The notes under the pieces are model-generated. The model was not told the DNA's origin. It made no database searches and was given only the letters and a program-made list of their open reading frames with translations. The position numbers were made by a program, and so were the translations under genes. 64,000 nucleotides of DNA from Gimesia chilikensis (lineage in GTDB: Bacteria; Planctomycetota; Planctomycetia; Planctomycetales; Planctomycetaceae): positions 1 to 64,000 of the forward strand of contig NZ_VTSR01000007.1 in assembly GCF_008329715.1 (NCBI RefSeq), in the 5' to 3' direction. Shown here one piece after another: positions 46,354-55,647 of the stretch (position 1 is the first letter of the stretch; each line of letters opens with the position of its first letter).

Positions 46354-47400
46354 ATGAAACTGAAGTCATTGATGATGTTGGTAGTCGCAGTTGGCTGTGG
46401 TTTAGTTGCGATGTTGGGCGTCCGACAGGTCCTGAATCGGGATAATCAAAAGGAAGAGGTCAAACGAGCAAATGTGCTGGTGACCATTTCCGAGATTGCT
46501 CCCGGGACACCCCTGACGGAATCCAATGTGAAATTTAAATCATGGCCCATTGATCAAATACCAGAAGGCTCAGTTACAAAGCTGGAAGAATATAAAGAGC
46601 GCTCAATTAAAACCCGGGCCGTTCCTGGCGAAATCGTGATGAAAGCGAAGCTCAGTGAACAAGGTGTAAGGGGCGCATCAGTTGAGATTCCAGAAGGAAA
46701 ACGGGTCTTTACAACATCGGTCGATATGACCAAAACACACAGTGGTTTGATACTCCCGGGTGACTTTGTTGATGTGTATGTGACATTCACGGCGCGAAAG
46801 CAACAGGGGGGATTGTCGACCATCACTAAAGTAATTCTGGAACGCGTCAAGATCTTCGCCACGGATCATCTCACTGACGTTGGTGGAACCGAAAGCAATC
46901 AGGTCAAGTCCAAGAACATATCATTACTGCTCTCTCCCCGTGAAGGAGCAATTCTGAAACTGGCTGAGAAAAAAGGAGAAGTTCACCTCGCTCTGCGGTC
47001 GCAATCAGATGATTCCGACACTGAGGACGTTCAGTTTGACGATCAGGAACTGGCAGAGGTCTTTTCAATTGATGGCAGTGAATATCTGCAGGATGATGAA
47101 GAGACACAGGGCGATGTAAAAGAAGACAAACAGCCTGTTGCCAAGAAGTCACAGGAGAACACGAAGTCGGCAAAAGAGTTTCTCGATCAACAGCAGGAGC
47201 CTCAGATGATGACCTCTGCTGAAGTCGAAGTCGAGCCGATGGAAGAAGAGAAGAAAATGTGGCAGATTGAGATTTATTCAGGTGAAGAAAAAATTGTTCA
47301 GGAAGTGGAACTGCTGGAAGAGGAACTGAGTGACCAGCAGGCAGCTCTGAAAAATCTGTGGGATTCGTTTACGAAAAGACAGAAACAGAAAATCAATTGA
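46354..47400 (+). CDS. cpaB: Flp pilus assembly protein CpaB (RcpC)
   Basis: A 348-aa periplasmic Tad assembly protein. An N-terminal membrane anchor (about 5-25) precedes an SAF-like domain (about 40-110; ISEIAPGTPLTESNVKFK) and the RcpC/CpaB domain (about 115-230). The last 120 residues are acidic and Glu/Gln-rich and look disordered or coiled, longer than in typical CpaB. The ATG at 46354 is chosen over the GTG at 46345. It leads the cpaB-cpaC-cpaE group. Confidence 0.9.
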   Translation: MKLKSLMMLVVAVGCGLVAMLGVRQVLNRDNQKEEVKRANVLVTISEIAPGTPLTESNVKFKSWPIDQIPEGSVTKLEEYKERSIKTRAVPGEIVMKAKLSEQGVRGASVEIPEGKRVFTTSVDMTKTHSGLILPGDFVDVYVTFTARKQQGGLSTITKVILERVKIFATDHLTDVGGTESNQVKSKNISLLLSPREGAILKLAEKKGEVHLALRSQSDDSDTEDVQFDDQELAEVFSIDGSEYLQDDEETQGDVKEDKQPVAKKSQENTKSAKEFLDQQQEPQMMTSAEVEVEPMEEEKKMWQIEIYSGEEKIVQEVELLEEELSDQQAALKNLWDSFTKRQKQKIN

Positions 47401-47553
47401 AGTGTGACCCCCTGCTCTGCTTCACCAGACAGGGGATCGCCCAGACAGGCAGGATGGCCTGGCAGGCACAAACTGATAACCGATTCTGAGTAATACCAGG
47501 GCCCTCTTCAGGGGGGCACTGGTTGACTCAATTGTTAAAAGCAAGGGGCACGG

Positions 47554-49347
47554 ATGCTGGCCTTCAACAAATTCTTCAAAGTTCATGGACTCTCACTCTG
47601 TCTGGCGCTGGTCTTCAGTCTGATCGGTGCCACGGCGTATTCTCAGAACGAACCACCCGTTCCACCCGTTCCGCCCGGAGCCAGTGAGCCGGTTGTCCAG
47701 GTTTCATCCGAGCAGATGAAACTGGAAGTGACCGAAAAGTTCTCTAAGATTCTGAAATTTCCCGGCAAGATTAAGCGTGTCGACGGCTTCGACCCCACGG
47801 TTTTGAATGTCACCGCACTGACTCCCAACGAGATTCGAGTGCAGGCTCTGGTGCCAGGTGTGACCACTCTGGTCATTACTGACGAAAACGGAAAGATCTA
47901 TTCTGTAGAAACCTTCGTCAGTGGCGATGCCCGTCACCTGCAGGCCTATCTTAAAGAGCTCTTTCCCCGCTCTTCCGTCACCGCAATCAAAGTCCAGGAT
48001 TCGGTTGTGCTGCGAGGCTGGGTGACTGAGCCTGAAGCGATTACCGAAATGGTCGAAATCGCAGAACAGTTTTTTCCCAACGGCGTTTTGAATCAGATGA
48101 AACTGGCTGGTGTGCAGCAGGTTCTGCTGAAAGTCAAAATCATGGAAGTGCAACGTTCCAAGATTCGGCAACTGGGCGTGAACTGGCTGTTCCTGAACCA
48201 GAGCGGATATGTTTACAGTAACCCGGGGTCACTGGTACCGTTAACAGGGATTTCCGTCCCCTTCGGCGGTCCACCTGCTCTGACAGCTTCCCAGCAGCTG
48301 CTGGGGAATGCCACTATGGGCTTTGGTCTCGTTGGCGATAACAGCATCTTCCAGGCCTTCATCGAAGCGTTAAAACAGGAGGCCTTACTGAAAATTCTAG
48401 CGGAACCAGAACTGGTTACCACCAGTGGTCGCCCTGCTAACCTGCTGTCTGGTGGTGAATTTCCGATTCTCGTACCTCAGAGTCTGGGGACGGTGACCAT
48501 TGAATGGCGTGAGTTTGGTGTTCGCATGGAAGCAGTTCCCATCGTACTGGGAAATGGACGTCTGCGACTCGAAGTTCAACCTGAAGTCAGTGAACGTGAC
48601 TTTTCTAACGCGGTACAGGTTTCCGGAACTACGGTCCCCGGTCTGACTGTGCGGCGGGCCAATACTGCTGTGGAAATGAACTTTGGTGAGACCATGGTCA
48701 TCGCTGGTCTGATCTCCAGCCGAAAAACGGCAGAGACTTCCAAGACTCCCTTCCTGGGCGAACTACCTGTCGTGGGGGCTGCATTCCGCCGGGTACGGTA
48801 TACGGAAGGCGAAACGGAACTCGTGATCATGGTGACGCCGGAACTGGTCTCGCCGCTGAAATCGGGACAGATTCCTCCGGGAGGACCGGGGCGGTTCACC
48901 GCGACACCAACCGATCGCGAACTGTATGGAGATGGAGTGCTGGAAGTTCCCAGTTATGGAGACAAATGTCCTGACTGCCGCTATTCAGTGCCTGGGCCGA
49001 TCAGTCCTGAGTCTATGATGCAGATGGAAGATAATGTACTGCCACCCGCTTCCCGGTCGCAGATGCCGCCTCCCCCTGCCCCACCGACGATCCAGTCTGA
49101 GGTGATTCATAAGCCAGCGATGTCTCCTGAGGAACTGAAGGCTCTGCAGGAACAGCAGAAGATGCAACAGGCTCCCGCGAAACCAGTCGCCGGCGCTCAG
49201 GGGATGAAAGTCCCTGACCTGACCGAGGGGAAGCAGGGACAGTGGAAGGCAAAGCAGAAACCGGGAAATCCCGCACCAGCTCCTAAACCGGGGACTTTAA
49301 GTACACCACCCAAAGGACAGCCTGGTTTAATTGGACCGGGGGGCTAG
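47554..49347 (+). CDS. cpaC: Flp pilus secretin CpaC (RcpA)
   Basis: A 597-aa outer-membrane secretin of the Tad pilus. A signal peptide (about 1-31) leads to the pilus-assembly N-terminal domain (about 50-125), a BON-like region (about 130-185) and the secretin beta-domain (about 250-440), which contains VTTSGRPANLLSGGEFPILVP and the conserved terminal VPLLGDLPVIG-like motif TPFLGELPVVGAAF. The C-terminal 150 residues are Pro/Gln-rich with a possible extracellular or cell-wall-associated role. Lies between cpaB and cpaE. Confidence 0.93.
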   Translation: MLAFNKFFKVHGLSLCLALVFSLIGATAYSQNEPPVPPVPPGASEPVVQVSSEQMKLEVTEKFSKILKFPGKIKRVDGFDPTVLNVTALTPNEIRVQALVPGVTTLVITDENGKIYSVETFVSGDARHLQAYLKELFPRSSVTAIKVQDSVVLRGWVTEPEAITEMVEIAEQFFPNGVLNQMKLAGVQQVLLKVKIMEVQRSKIRQLGVNWLFLNQSGYVYSNPGSLVPLTGISVPFGGPPALTASQQLLGNATMGFGLVGDNSIFQAFIEALKQEALLKILAEPELVTTSGRPANLLSGGEFPILVPQSLGTVTIEWREFGVRMEAVPIVLGNGRLRLEVQPEVSERDFSNAVQVSGTTVPGLTVRRANTAVEMNFGETMVIAGLISSRKTAETSKTPFLGELPVVGAAFRRVRYTEGETELVIMVTPELVSPLKSGQIPPGGPGRFTATPTDRELYGDGVLEVPSYGDKCPDCRYSVPGPISPESMMQMEDNVLPPASRSQMPPPPAPPTIQSEVIHKPAMSPEELKALQEQQKMQQAPAKPVAGAQGMKVPDLTEGKQGQWKAKQKPGNPAPAPKPGTLSTPPKGQPGLIGPGG

Positions 49348-49432
49348 AAAAAATTTAAAACCCGCCCCGCTCTGATTCGATAATAGAGTAATCAGAGGGA
49401 AGAATTAATACCTTAAGCAGAAGTGATCACTT

Positions 49433-50647
49433 ATGAGTGGAGTAGTTCGACTATCAATTATTGATCCGAATGAGGCGACGCGCAATGAGCTGAAAAACAT
49501 GCTGATTGGTGTCGATATGGTCTGGCTCGAGGCTGAGTGCAGTCGATATGAATTCTTCACCGAAGTGGTCTCACAGACCAAGCCGGACATTGCTCTGATT
49601 TCTCTGGATGCAAATCCTGAACTGGCACTGAACCTGATTGCCCAGGTGACCCGTGACCTGCCCAGTTGCAGTGTTATCGTGGTCAGCAGCTCGCAGGAAG
49701 GCAGCCTGATCCTGCGTGCCATGCGAAACGGGGCCAAAGAGTTCCTGGGCTTCCCGCTGGTACTGGAAGACTTCCTGTCTGCGCTGAATCGTATCCAGAT
49801 CTCTTCGGGAAAATCAGAAGGTGGCGAGCACAAAGCGCCTCGTTCCAGTCAGGTCATTACCGTGGCTGGAGTGAGTGGCGGTGTGGGCTGTACTTCACTG
49901 GCCATCAATCTGGCCTGCTGTCTGGCGAGCAACGAACACAACAGCGTTGCGGTGATTGACCTGGATCTCGCACTGGGAGATACGGATGTCTGGCTGGATA
50001 TTATTCCCGATTACACAATTCAGGATGTGGCAGAGAACATTTCCCGGCTGGATTATTCGTTGCTGAAACGATCATTGACCAAACATAACTGCGGTGCGTT
50101 TCTGTTGCCACGGCCCGTGCAGATGGATATGTCCACCCAAATCAATACGGACGTACTCAGGCGAATTATTGCCCTGCTGCGGGCTACATTCACCCATCTG
50201 GTGATCGACGTCAGCAAGAGCTATAACAGTCTCGACCTGGCTGCGATGGAACTTTCCGATTCCGTTTTATTGACAGCACAGCTGGACCTGCCCTGCTTAC
50301 GGAATGTGGTACGTCTTTCCCAGTTCTTCGACAACCATGATCAGATTGCTGACAAAGTGAAGGTGGTCATGAATCGTCTGGGGCTGGAAGATACACAGAT
50401 CAGTATCAACAAAGCCCTGGAAACGATCGGTCGCGAGATTTTCGCGCAGATCCCCAACGATTACGCCACAATGGTTGAATCCCGAAATAATGGAGTTCCG
50501 TTGGTTCTGCAGGCCCCCAAGGCCAAGCTGACCCGCAGTATTATGCAGCTGGCTGCACACGTGGGTGGAGACAGCCTGACCCATGATGAAGACTCAGCCG
50601 CGAAGAAGAAAAAGAGTCTCTTTGGGTTCCTGAATCATTCCAAGTAG
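49433..50647 (+). CDS. cpaE: Pilus assembly ATPase CpaE/TadZ
   Basis: A 404-aa TadZ/CpaE protein that places the Tad machine at its cellular site. An atypical receiver-like domain (1-125) precedes a ParA/MinD-type ATPase domain (about 140-390). The P-loop reads GVSGGVGCTS at 146-155; both lysines of the deviant Walker A (KGGxGK) are replaced, so nucleotide hydrolysis may be reduced or lost. The Asp of DLDLALGDTD after strand 2 is kept. It is the last Tad gene visible; cpaF and tadBC do not follow. Confidence 0.88.
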   Translation: MSGVVRLSIIDPNEATRNELKNMLIGVDMVWLEAECSRYEFFTEVVSQTKPDIALISLDANPELALNLIAQVTRDLPSCSVIVVSSSQEGSLILRAMRNGAKEFLGFPLVLEDFLSALNRIQISSGKSEGGEHKAPRSSQVITVAGVSGGVGCTSLAINLACCLASNEHNSVAVIDLDLALGDTDVWLDIIPDYTIQDVAENISRLDYSLLKRSLTKHNCGAFLLPRPVQMDMSTQINTDVLRRIIALLRATFTHLVIDVSKSYNSLDLAAMELSDSVLLTAQLDLPCLRNVVRLSQFFDNHDQIADKVKVVMNRLGLEDTQISINKALETIGREIFAQIPNDYATMVESRNNGVPLVLQAPKAKLTRSIMQLAAHVGGDSLTHDEDSAAKKKKSLFGFLNHSK

Positions 50648-50661
50648 GTTGCCGAACACCC

Positions 50662-50994
50662 TCAGGCATCCAGGTCGAGGTGTGTTCCGAGTGTGCCGTC
50701 TGCATCGGGAGTCCGTCGCGGATGCTCTTCTTCGCTCTGCTGGTCCTTACCAGGTGGGTGTTCCTGAACATCGCCTTCATCATAACCCAGAGGCATGCGT
50801 CCGTCGGCATCGCGGTCTCCGGATTTGTCAGCGTCACCGACATCATGTAGTTGGTGATCGGTGATCTCTTTCTGGGTGATCTCACCACTGCGTTGCGCCG
50901 AATCAGACTTCTGTTTTTCGGCTGTGGCATCACTACGCTGGGCCCCCGCGAACGAGCTGTTAATATTGACGGCTCCGGGATTGATCGAACTCAT
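50662..50994 (-). CDS. Small hydrophilic protein, unknown function
   Basis: A 110-aa, highly charged protein (MSSINPGAVNINSSFAGAQR then repeated Asp/Gly/Glu/Lys-rich sequence ending LDLDA), predicted largely disordered. AAGGAT lies nine bases before the ATG at 50994, supporting a real gene. No family recognised. It is convergent with cpaE (14 bases). Confidence 0.55.
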   Translation of the reverse strand: MSSINPGAVNINSSFAGAQRSDATAEKQKSDSAQRSGEITQKEITDHQLHDVGDADKSGDRDADGRMPLGYDEGDVQEHPPGKDQQSEEEHPRRTPDADGTLGTHLDLDA

Positions 50995-51155
50995 GATCAC
51001 TGATCCTTCAACTGAAAGAGGTGCAAAGGCTCACTTCAGGTGGAATCTCTTCAGCAAAAATGTCCTAGTATCCAGACCGTAATGTCGGTGGATACCAGGA
51101 TATTGTCAATAGCGATTCAGCTGCGTCCTGCTCTGTCGGAGGACAGTTCTGGAAA

Positions 51156-51644
51156 TTACTGTTGCGCTTTCCATGAGTTCAGTGTTAAGTGGGCCTGCCC
51201 CTGATGGTGTGGCTCATGCCAGCAGAGAATCTGTAACGCCATCTGATTGGTCCAGCCACGCTCGCTCAATCCTGCGGGAACCGTCTCCAGATCAGCTGCG
51301 GTGATCTGCGAGATCGCATCGAGGACATTTTCCCGGGATTCGCTCAGTACCGAACGAATGGTGTCGATCGAGGGGATTTCGTCGCTGGCGTTACTCCCCT
51401 TCTGGTACGAATCGAACCATTGAGTGAGGGACGAATCCGTTGAGCGCAGACGCTGTGAGGCGAAAAGCTCCTCCGTGATGCCCAGATGCATAATCTGCCA
51501 GGCGATATGTGCCCGTCCGGGGCCAGGTCGGAAGGTCAGCGCGCTGGTCGGATCGGAGAACTCACTGATTTCATCCAATATTTTTAAGGTCATGGCCCGG
51601 TTAAACTTGAGCAGTTCGGGGATCGTGGCGATATCGATACTCAT
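51156..51644 (-). CDS. DinB-fold protein
   Basis: A 162-aa four-helix-bundle protein of the DinB/YfiT superfamily. Metal-binding histidines are in AWQIMHLGI (about H54) and HEPHHQGQ near the C-terminus, in the usual arrangement. Family members are thiol-dependent transferases or of unknown function. Divergent from folC. Confidence 0.8.
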   Translation of the reverse strand: MSIDIATIPELLKFNRAMTLKILDEISEFSDPTSALTFRPGPGRAHIAWQIMHLGITEELFASQRLRSTDSSLTQWFDSYQKGSNASDEIPSIDTIRSVLSESRENVLDAISQITAADLETVPAGLSERGWTNQMALQILCWHEPHHQGQAHLTLNSWKAQQ

Positions 51645-51844
51645 TTTCTGTTCACCCTGTTGTTCTGACGGTGTGGCGGTTGTGAAATTCTTTGCTGGAT
51701 TGTATACCTCACGGTCTACATCGGAAAAGGGGCTGACTATAATATCAGCCAGAAGTGAACAAGAATCGGGATTGTGGTTGAACTGACTGGAATCCTGAGA
51801 GTGAACAGATCAATTTTCAGCGTTAGATAAGGAAACTGCCTGAC

Positions 51845-53263
51845 ATGGGAGTCTTGGCAGAAAGATACCAGCAGAGCCTGGACTTTCTATTTGGTCGTCT
51901 CAATTATGAACGGATGGGGAGCAGCAAGTATTCCACCCAGGATTTCAAATTGAGCCGAATGGAGGAGTTATTGAATCGTCTGGGGAATCCTCAGAATCGG
52001 GTCCCCACGATTCATGTCGCCGGAACCAAAGGAAAAGGTTCTACTTCGGTAATGATGGCAGAAATGCTTTCAGCAGCCGGCTATCGCGTGGGACTGTTTA
52101 CTTCTCCACATGTGACGCGCTACGAAGAACGGATTCTGGTCAATGGCCAGCAGCTGGAGCCGGAAGAACTGGTAGAGCTGGTAAGTGAGCTTTCCCAGGT
52201 CGTTGTGCAAATGGACCAGGCAGAGAATGGTCTGAGCCCGACATTTTTTGAGCTGACGACCGCTCTGGCCTGGATGCAGTTTGCCCGTCAGTCGGTTGAC
52301 TTCGCGGTCATGGAAGTCGGTCTGGGAGGTCGACTGGATTCGACGAATGTCTGTTCGCCTCTGGTGACAGTCATTACGAATATCAGCTACGATCACACCG
52401 CTCTGCTGGGCAATACAATCGAACAGATCACCCGTGAAAAAGCGGGGATTATCAAAGCGGGGATTCCAGTCTTCAGTGGTGTCACCCAGCCTGAGGCGAT
52501 TGCCGTGCTGGAGGAAATCAGCCAGGAGAAACAGGCTCCGCTCTATTTAATGCAGCGGGATTTTTCCGGAACGTCAGTGGAAGCAGCTGAAGTGCCGGTA
52601 CTGTCTGCGGCAACCGGGCTTCCCTGTCAGCAGGTTGAAGTGCAAACCCCCTGGTCCAGGCTGGAACAGATTCCAGTGAGCCTGCTGGGGGCGCATCAGG
52701 CAATCAATGCGACTCTGGCGGTGACCGTTCTGGACTATCTGCGTCAACAGGGAGTCGAGATCCCGTTGGATCTGTTACGTAAAGGGATGGCAGACCTGAA
52801 ATGGCCAGCCCGCATTGAACTGGTGCAGAAGCAACCTCCCGTTGTTCTGGACACCGCACATAATGGCGCGTCGATACAGGCTTTGGTTGATACACTGTCG
52901 GCCGGTTTTACTGAACCGGACCGGGTGCTGATTTTCGCGGTCACGCGGGACAAGGATGTGCAGGAGATGCTGAGAGCACTGCTGCCTCATTTCCAGACAG
53001 TGATCCTGACACAATATCTTTCCAACCCGCGGCGGATTCCTGTAGAGGAACTGCATGAGATCACTCGATCGATGCAAGAGGAGATCGGGGATACGTCTGA
53101 ACTGGTCGTGACTACCAGTCCCGAAGCCGCCTGGTCGCGCGCCAGATCAGAAGCGACTGATAAAACTTTGATCTGTGTGACGGGTTCGTTTTTTATCGCA
53201 GCAGAGATGCGGGAACTGCTTCTCGGTAAAACCGATGAAGTGCTGCTGTCCGGAACCTGTTAG
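51845..53263 (+). CDS. folC: Dihydrofolate/folylpolyglutamate synthase
   Basis: A 472-aa Mur-ligase-type enzyme that adds glutamate to dihydropteroate and folates. The N-terminal LFGRLNYERMG, the P-loop HVAGTKGKGSTS (about 55-66), TSPH and the central EVGLGGRLDSTN and YDHTALLG are all present, with DTAHNGAS in the C-terminal domain. AAGGAA precedes the ATG. Monocistronic. Confidence 0.93.
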   Translation: MGVLAERYQQSLDFLFGRLNYERMGSSKYSTQDFKLSRMEELLNRLGNPQNRVPTIHVAGTKGKGSTSVMMAEMLSAAGYRVGLFTSPHVTRYEERILVNGQQLEPEELVELVSELSQVVVQMDQAENGLSPTFFELTTALAWMQFARQSVDFAVMEVGLGGRLDSTNVCSPLVTVITNISYDHTALLGNTIEQITREKAGIIKAGIPVFSGVTQPEAIAVLEEISQEKQAPLYLMQRDFSGTSVEAAEVPVLSAATGLPCQQVEVQTPWSRLEQIPVSLLGAHQAINATLAVTVLDYLRQQGVEIPLDLLRKGMADLKWPARIELVQKQPPVVLDTAHNGASIQALVDTLSAGFTEPDRVLIFAVTRDKDVQEMLRALLPHFQTVILTQYLSNPRRIPVEELHEITRSMQEEIGDTSELVVTTSPEAAWSRARSEATDKTLICVTGSFFIAAEMRELLLGKTDEVLLSGTC

Positions 53264-53323
53264 GTTCCCCGTGTTCAACTGCCCCTATGGTACGCTCTCT
53301 ACCGTAATCGTACGCGCAGAAAA

Positions 53324-53355
53324 AAAGGGAAGCAGCCTTGAAGCCACTTCCCTTT
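53324..53355 (-). terminator. Terminator of the PilM-like operon
   Basis: On the minus strand AAAGGGAAG and CTTCCCTTT pair, with inner pairs extending the stem to about 14 bp, followed by TTTTTTTC. Confidence 0.85.
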
Positions 53356-53377
53356 GGTATTTCCAGAACACGAGAGA

Positions 53378-55582
53378 TTACGGTCCGACGCGAATTGGAT
53401 TCCGTTTCCGTTTGTTCTTCTTGCTCTTCTGCGTGGGAGCCATCATCTCAGCTTCGATTCCGGCAAAGTCAGCACTCATGCCTTCCAGACCGAAATCCAT
53501 ACCATCAGTGGGGGCTGTTTCACGGGCTTCGGTAGCTTCCTTAACCCATTCGAGACTCTTGCGTTCCCGACCGAAGCGGGTTTTAACAGTTTCGTAGTCA
53601 CGTGAAGCGGCTGCTGGCAATGAGGTTTTCAGATTGCCGAAGTTATCCACGATAATGGCTTCTGCATCGATGGGCAGATTGCCGCGTGTGTTTGCCGGCA
53701 GGTTGAGGTCCGGGTGGTCTTCCAGACGAATGGAAGGTGAAGCCACGGCATCGACCAGGTAATTCTGTGTATCAAATTCGACGGTTGCTTTTTCGTCGAA
53801 TTCTTCTTTGGCAACGTCGTACAACTCAGCGACCTGCTCACCACCGATCTCTTCACCCACTGCTGTTTTCAGGACAGAGTGAATCGTCGTTCCGGTTTTG
53901 GGGTACCACTGGAAGACTTCGAAGTTCGCCGTCTTGCCGTTGATGCCCCGAGGAGGCCGGACACTTTCCAGATAGTAGTGCACGTCTTCTTCAGCAGTAA
54001 CCGCAGCGGTTTCGTTACTCCAGGGAGTCATACGGGTTTCCCCTTCAGCGACAGCCGGCAGGACCACTTCTTCGATGGGACGCTGGTAGTTTGGATTTCG
54101 CACGACCAGACGGACGCGATATTTGTAAGTCGCTCCGGGGGTGAGATCAAAGTCGAAGTAACGGAACAGTAACAGACGACCTGCAGCAGATACGTTTGCT
54201 TTCAGTTTCTGAACGAATTTCTTCTCATCGAACGCCTCACCGGGACGCTGCTGTCTCATGTCATCGACCATACCACTGAAGACGTTGTCCATGGCTTCGG
54301 GCTGGCTGCCGTACATGAAGTCGCTGCGAATGCCACGCATGTCAAGCTGCAGGGTGGAGAACCCTTTCTGCTTTTCTTTGAAGACACGTTCACTCGCATG
54401 TGTTTTCTTGTACTGATCCAGGAAGCGACGATTGATTTCCAGTTCCTGTTCGATTTCCTCCTGGCTGAGGGTGAAGTTTTCAACACGGGGGTGTGTAGCG
54501 ACCTTGTACCAGAATCCAGCGATACGGCTGGGGAGTGGCATGGTGAAAACCCGGTCGGTAATACCCGTATTGACGACTTCGGGATCGAAATCAGAGCTTT
54601 GATTGAGAGTATCAATGGCTACATCGATATCGACTTTTTCCCAGGGACCAGCCCAGGGGTCTGCACCGGAGACGGCCTTCTTGCGTTCCAGTTCGAAATC
54701 GAGAAATTCCAGCAGTTTGCCGGTCTGCATGTTCTGTAGAGAGTAGGCATCGCCCAGTGAACGCTCCAGTTTATCCTGCTGTGTGGCCAGGTCGAAGACA
54801 CCGCGGACGGCAACAAACCGCAGACCACGTCCTTCGCGGGCCGGGCCAGCCATTCCCATGCCGCCCATCCCTTCCGCGCCCATCATGGCAGGGTCTTCCG
54901 GCAGTGCGCCTCCGACCATTTCGGGAGCAACCATTCCCGGATCATAACCACCAGGACCAGCGGCCATCATTTCAGCTTCGCCAGGAATCGCACCGAAAGT
55001 CAGACCAGTGGGAGAGCCGGGACCGCCCATGCCATCCATGCCCATTCCGGCAGTCGTAGTACGACGCTTGAATTGATCATATTCCGGTTCATCCGGTTTC
55101 GCTTTTTCAGTTTCGGTACCAGACTCTGAACCTTCCACTCCCTCTTCTGTGGTTGCATCAACAGGACGAGTCATCATGATGAAACGTCCATAAGAGGCGA
55201 CCAGGTCTTCCACGGGGAGCCAGTCCACTTCTTTGGCGCGTTCTTTTTTAGCGTAGATCTGATAATCCAGTGGGGTAGAAAAAGCATAAGGCGAAGCTTC
55301 GACGCCATCGATCATCAGCTTTTTCACTTTTTCCCGTAAGTCATCCTGTTTGAGGAATTCTTTCCGTTTGTCCTCAGGCCACTGGCTGTTAGCCACCATG
55401 GACTCAGAGGTATCCACCTTCTGGATTAACTCCTGTGGAGTCCGTTGTTCGGTCGACCATTTGGAGGTAAAGATGGCGAAGAGTACAAACAATGCAACGA
55501 AGCCCAATACGATTTTTTCCGCATGGTTCACTGCAAATTCTTTGTAATTCATTCCTTTGAGATTGGACATCAGGTTTTTCAC
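53378..55582 (-). CDS. Large membrane-anchored protein of PilM-like operon, third gene
   Basis: A 734-aa protein with a single N-terminal membrane segment (about 24-43, IVLGFVALFVLFAIF) and a large presumably periplasmic body. A low-complexity Gly/Met/Pro-rich stretch lies at about 180-265 (GMGMDGMGGPG, MAAGPGGYDPGM). The latter half includes a fibronectin-like strand pattern (PGATYKYRVRLVVRNPN) and a basic C-terminus (KKNKRKRNPIRVGP). No family is recognised. Position last in an operon headed by PilM suggests an alignment or assembly component of a pilus- or secretion-like machine. Confidence 0.7.
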   Translation of the reverse strand: MKNLMSNLKGMNYKEFAVNHAEKIVLGFVALFVLFAIFTSKWSTEQRTPQELIQKVDTSESMVANSQWPEDKRKEFLKQDDLREKVKKLMIDGVEASPYAFSTPLDYQIYAKKERAKEVDWLPVEDLVASYGRFIMMTRPVDATTEEGVEGSESGTETEKAKPDEPEYDQFKRRTTTAGMGMDGMGGPGSPTGLTFGAIPGEAEMMAAGPGGYDPGMVAPEMVGGALPEDPAMMGAEGMGGMGMAGPAREGRGLRFVAVRGVFDLATQQDKLERSLGDAYSLQNMQTGKLLEFLDFELERKKAVSGADPWAGPWEKVDIDVAIDTLNQSSDFDPEVVNTGITDRVFTMPLPSRIAGFWYKVATHPRVENFTLSQEEIEQELEINRRFLDQYKKTHASERVFKEKQKGFSTLQLDMRGIRSDFMYGSQPEAMDNVFSGMVDDMRQQRPGEAFDEKKFVQKLKANVSAAGRLLLFRYFDFDLTPGATYKYRVRLVVRNPNYQRPIEEVVLPAVAEGETRMTPWSNETAAVTAEEDVHYYLESVRPPRGINGKTANFEVFQWYPKTGTTIHSVLKTAVGEEIGGEQVAELYDVAKEEFDEKATVEFDTQNYLVDAVASPSIRLEDHPDLNLPANTRGNLPIDAEAIIVDNFGNLKTSLPAAASRDYETVKTRFGRERKSLEWVKEATEARETAPTDGMDFGLEGMSADFAGIEAEMMAPTQKSKKNKRKRNPIRVGP

Positions 55583-55647
55583 GGGACCTTCTCCGTTAAG
55601 TGAGTTTTACTGTCTCTGATTAACTTCAGGTTCAGATCAATCTTATG

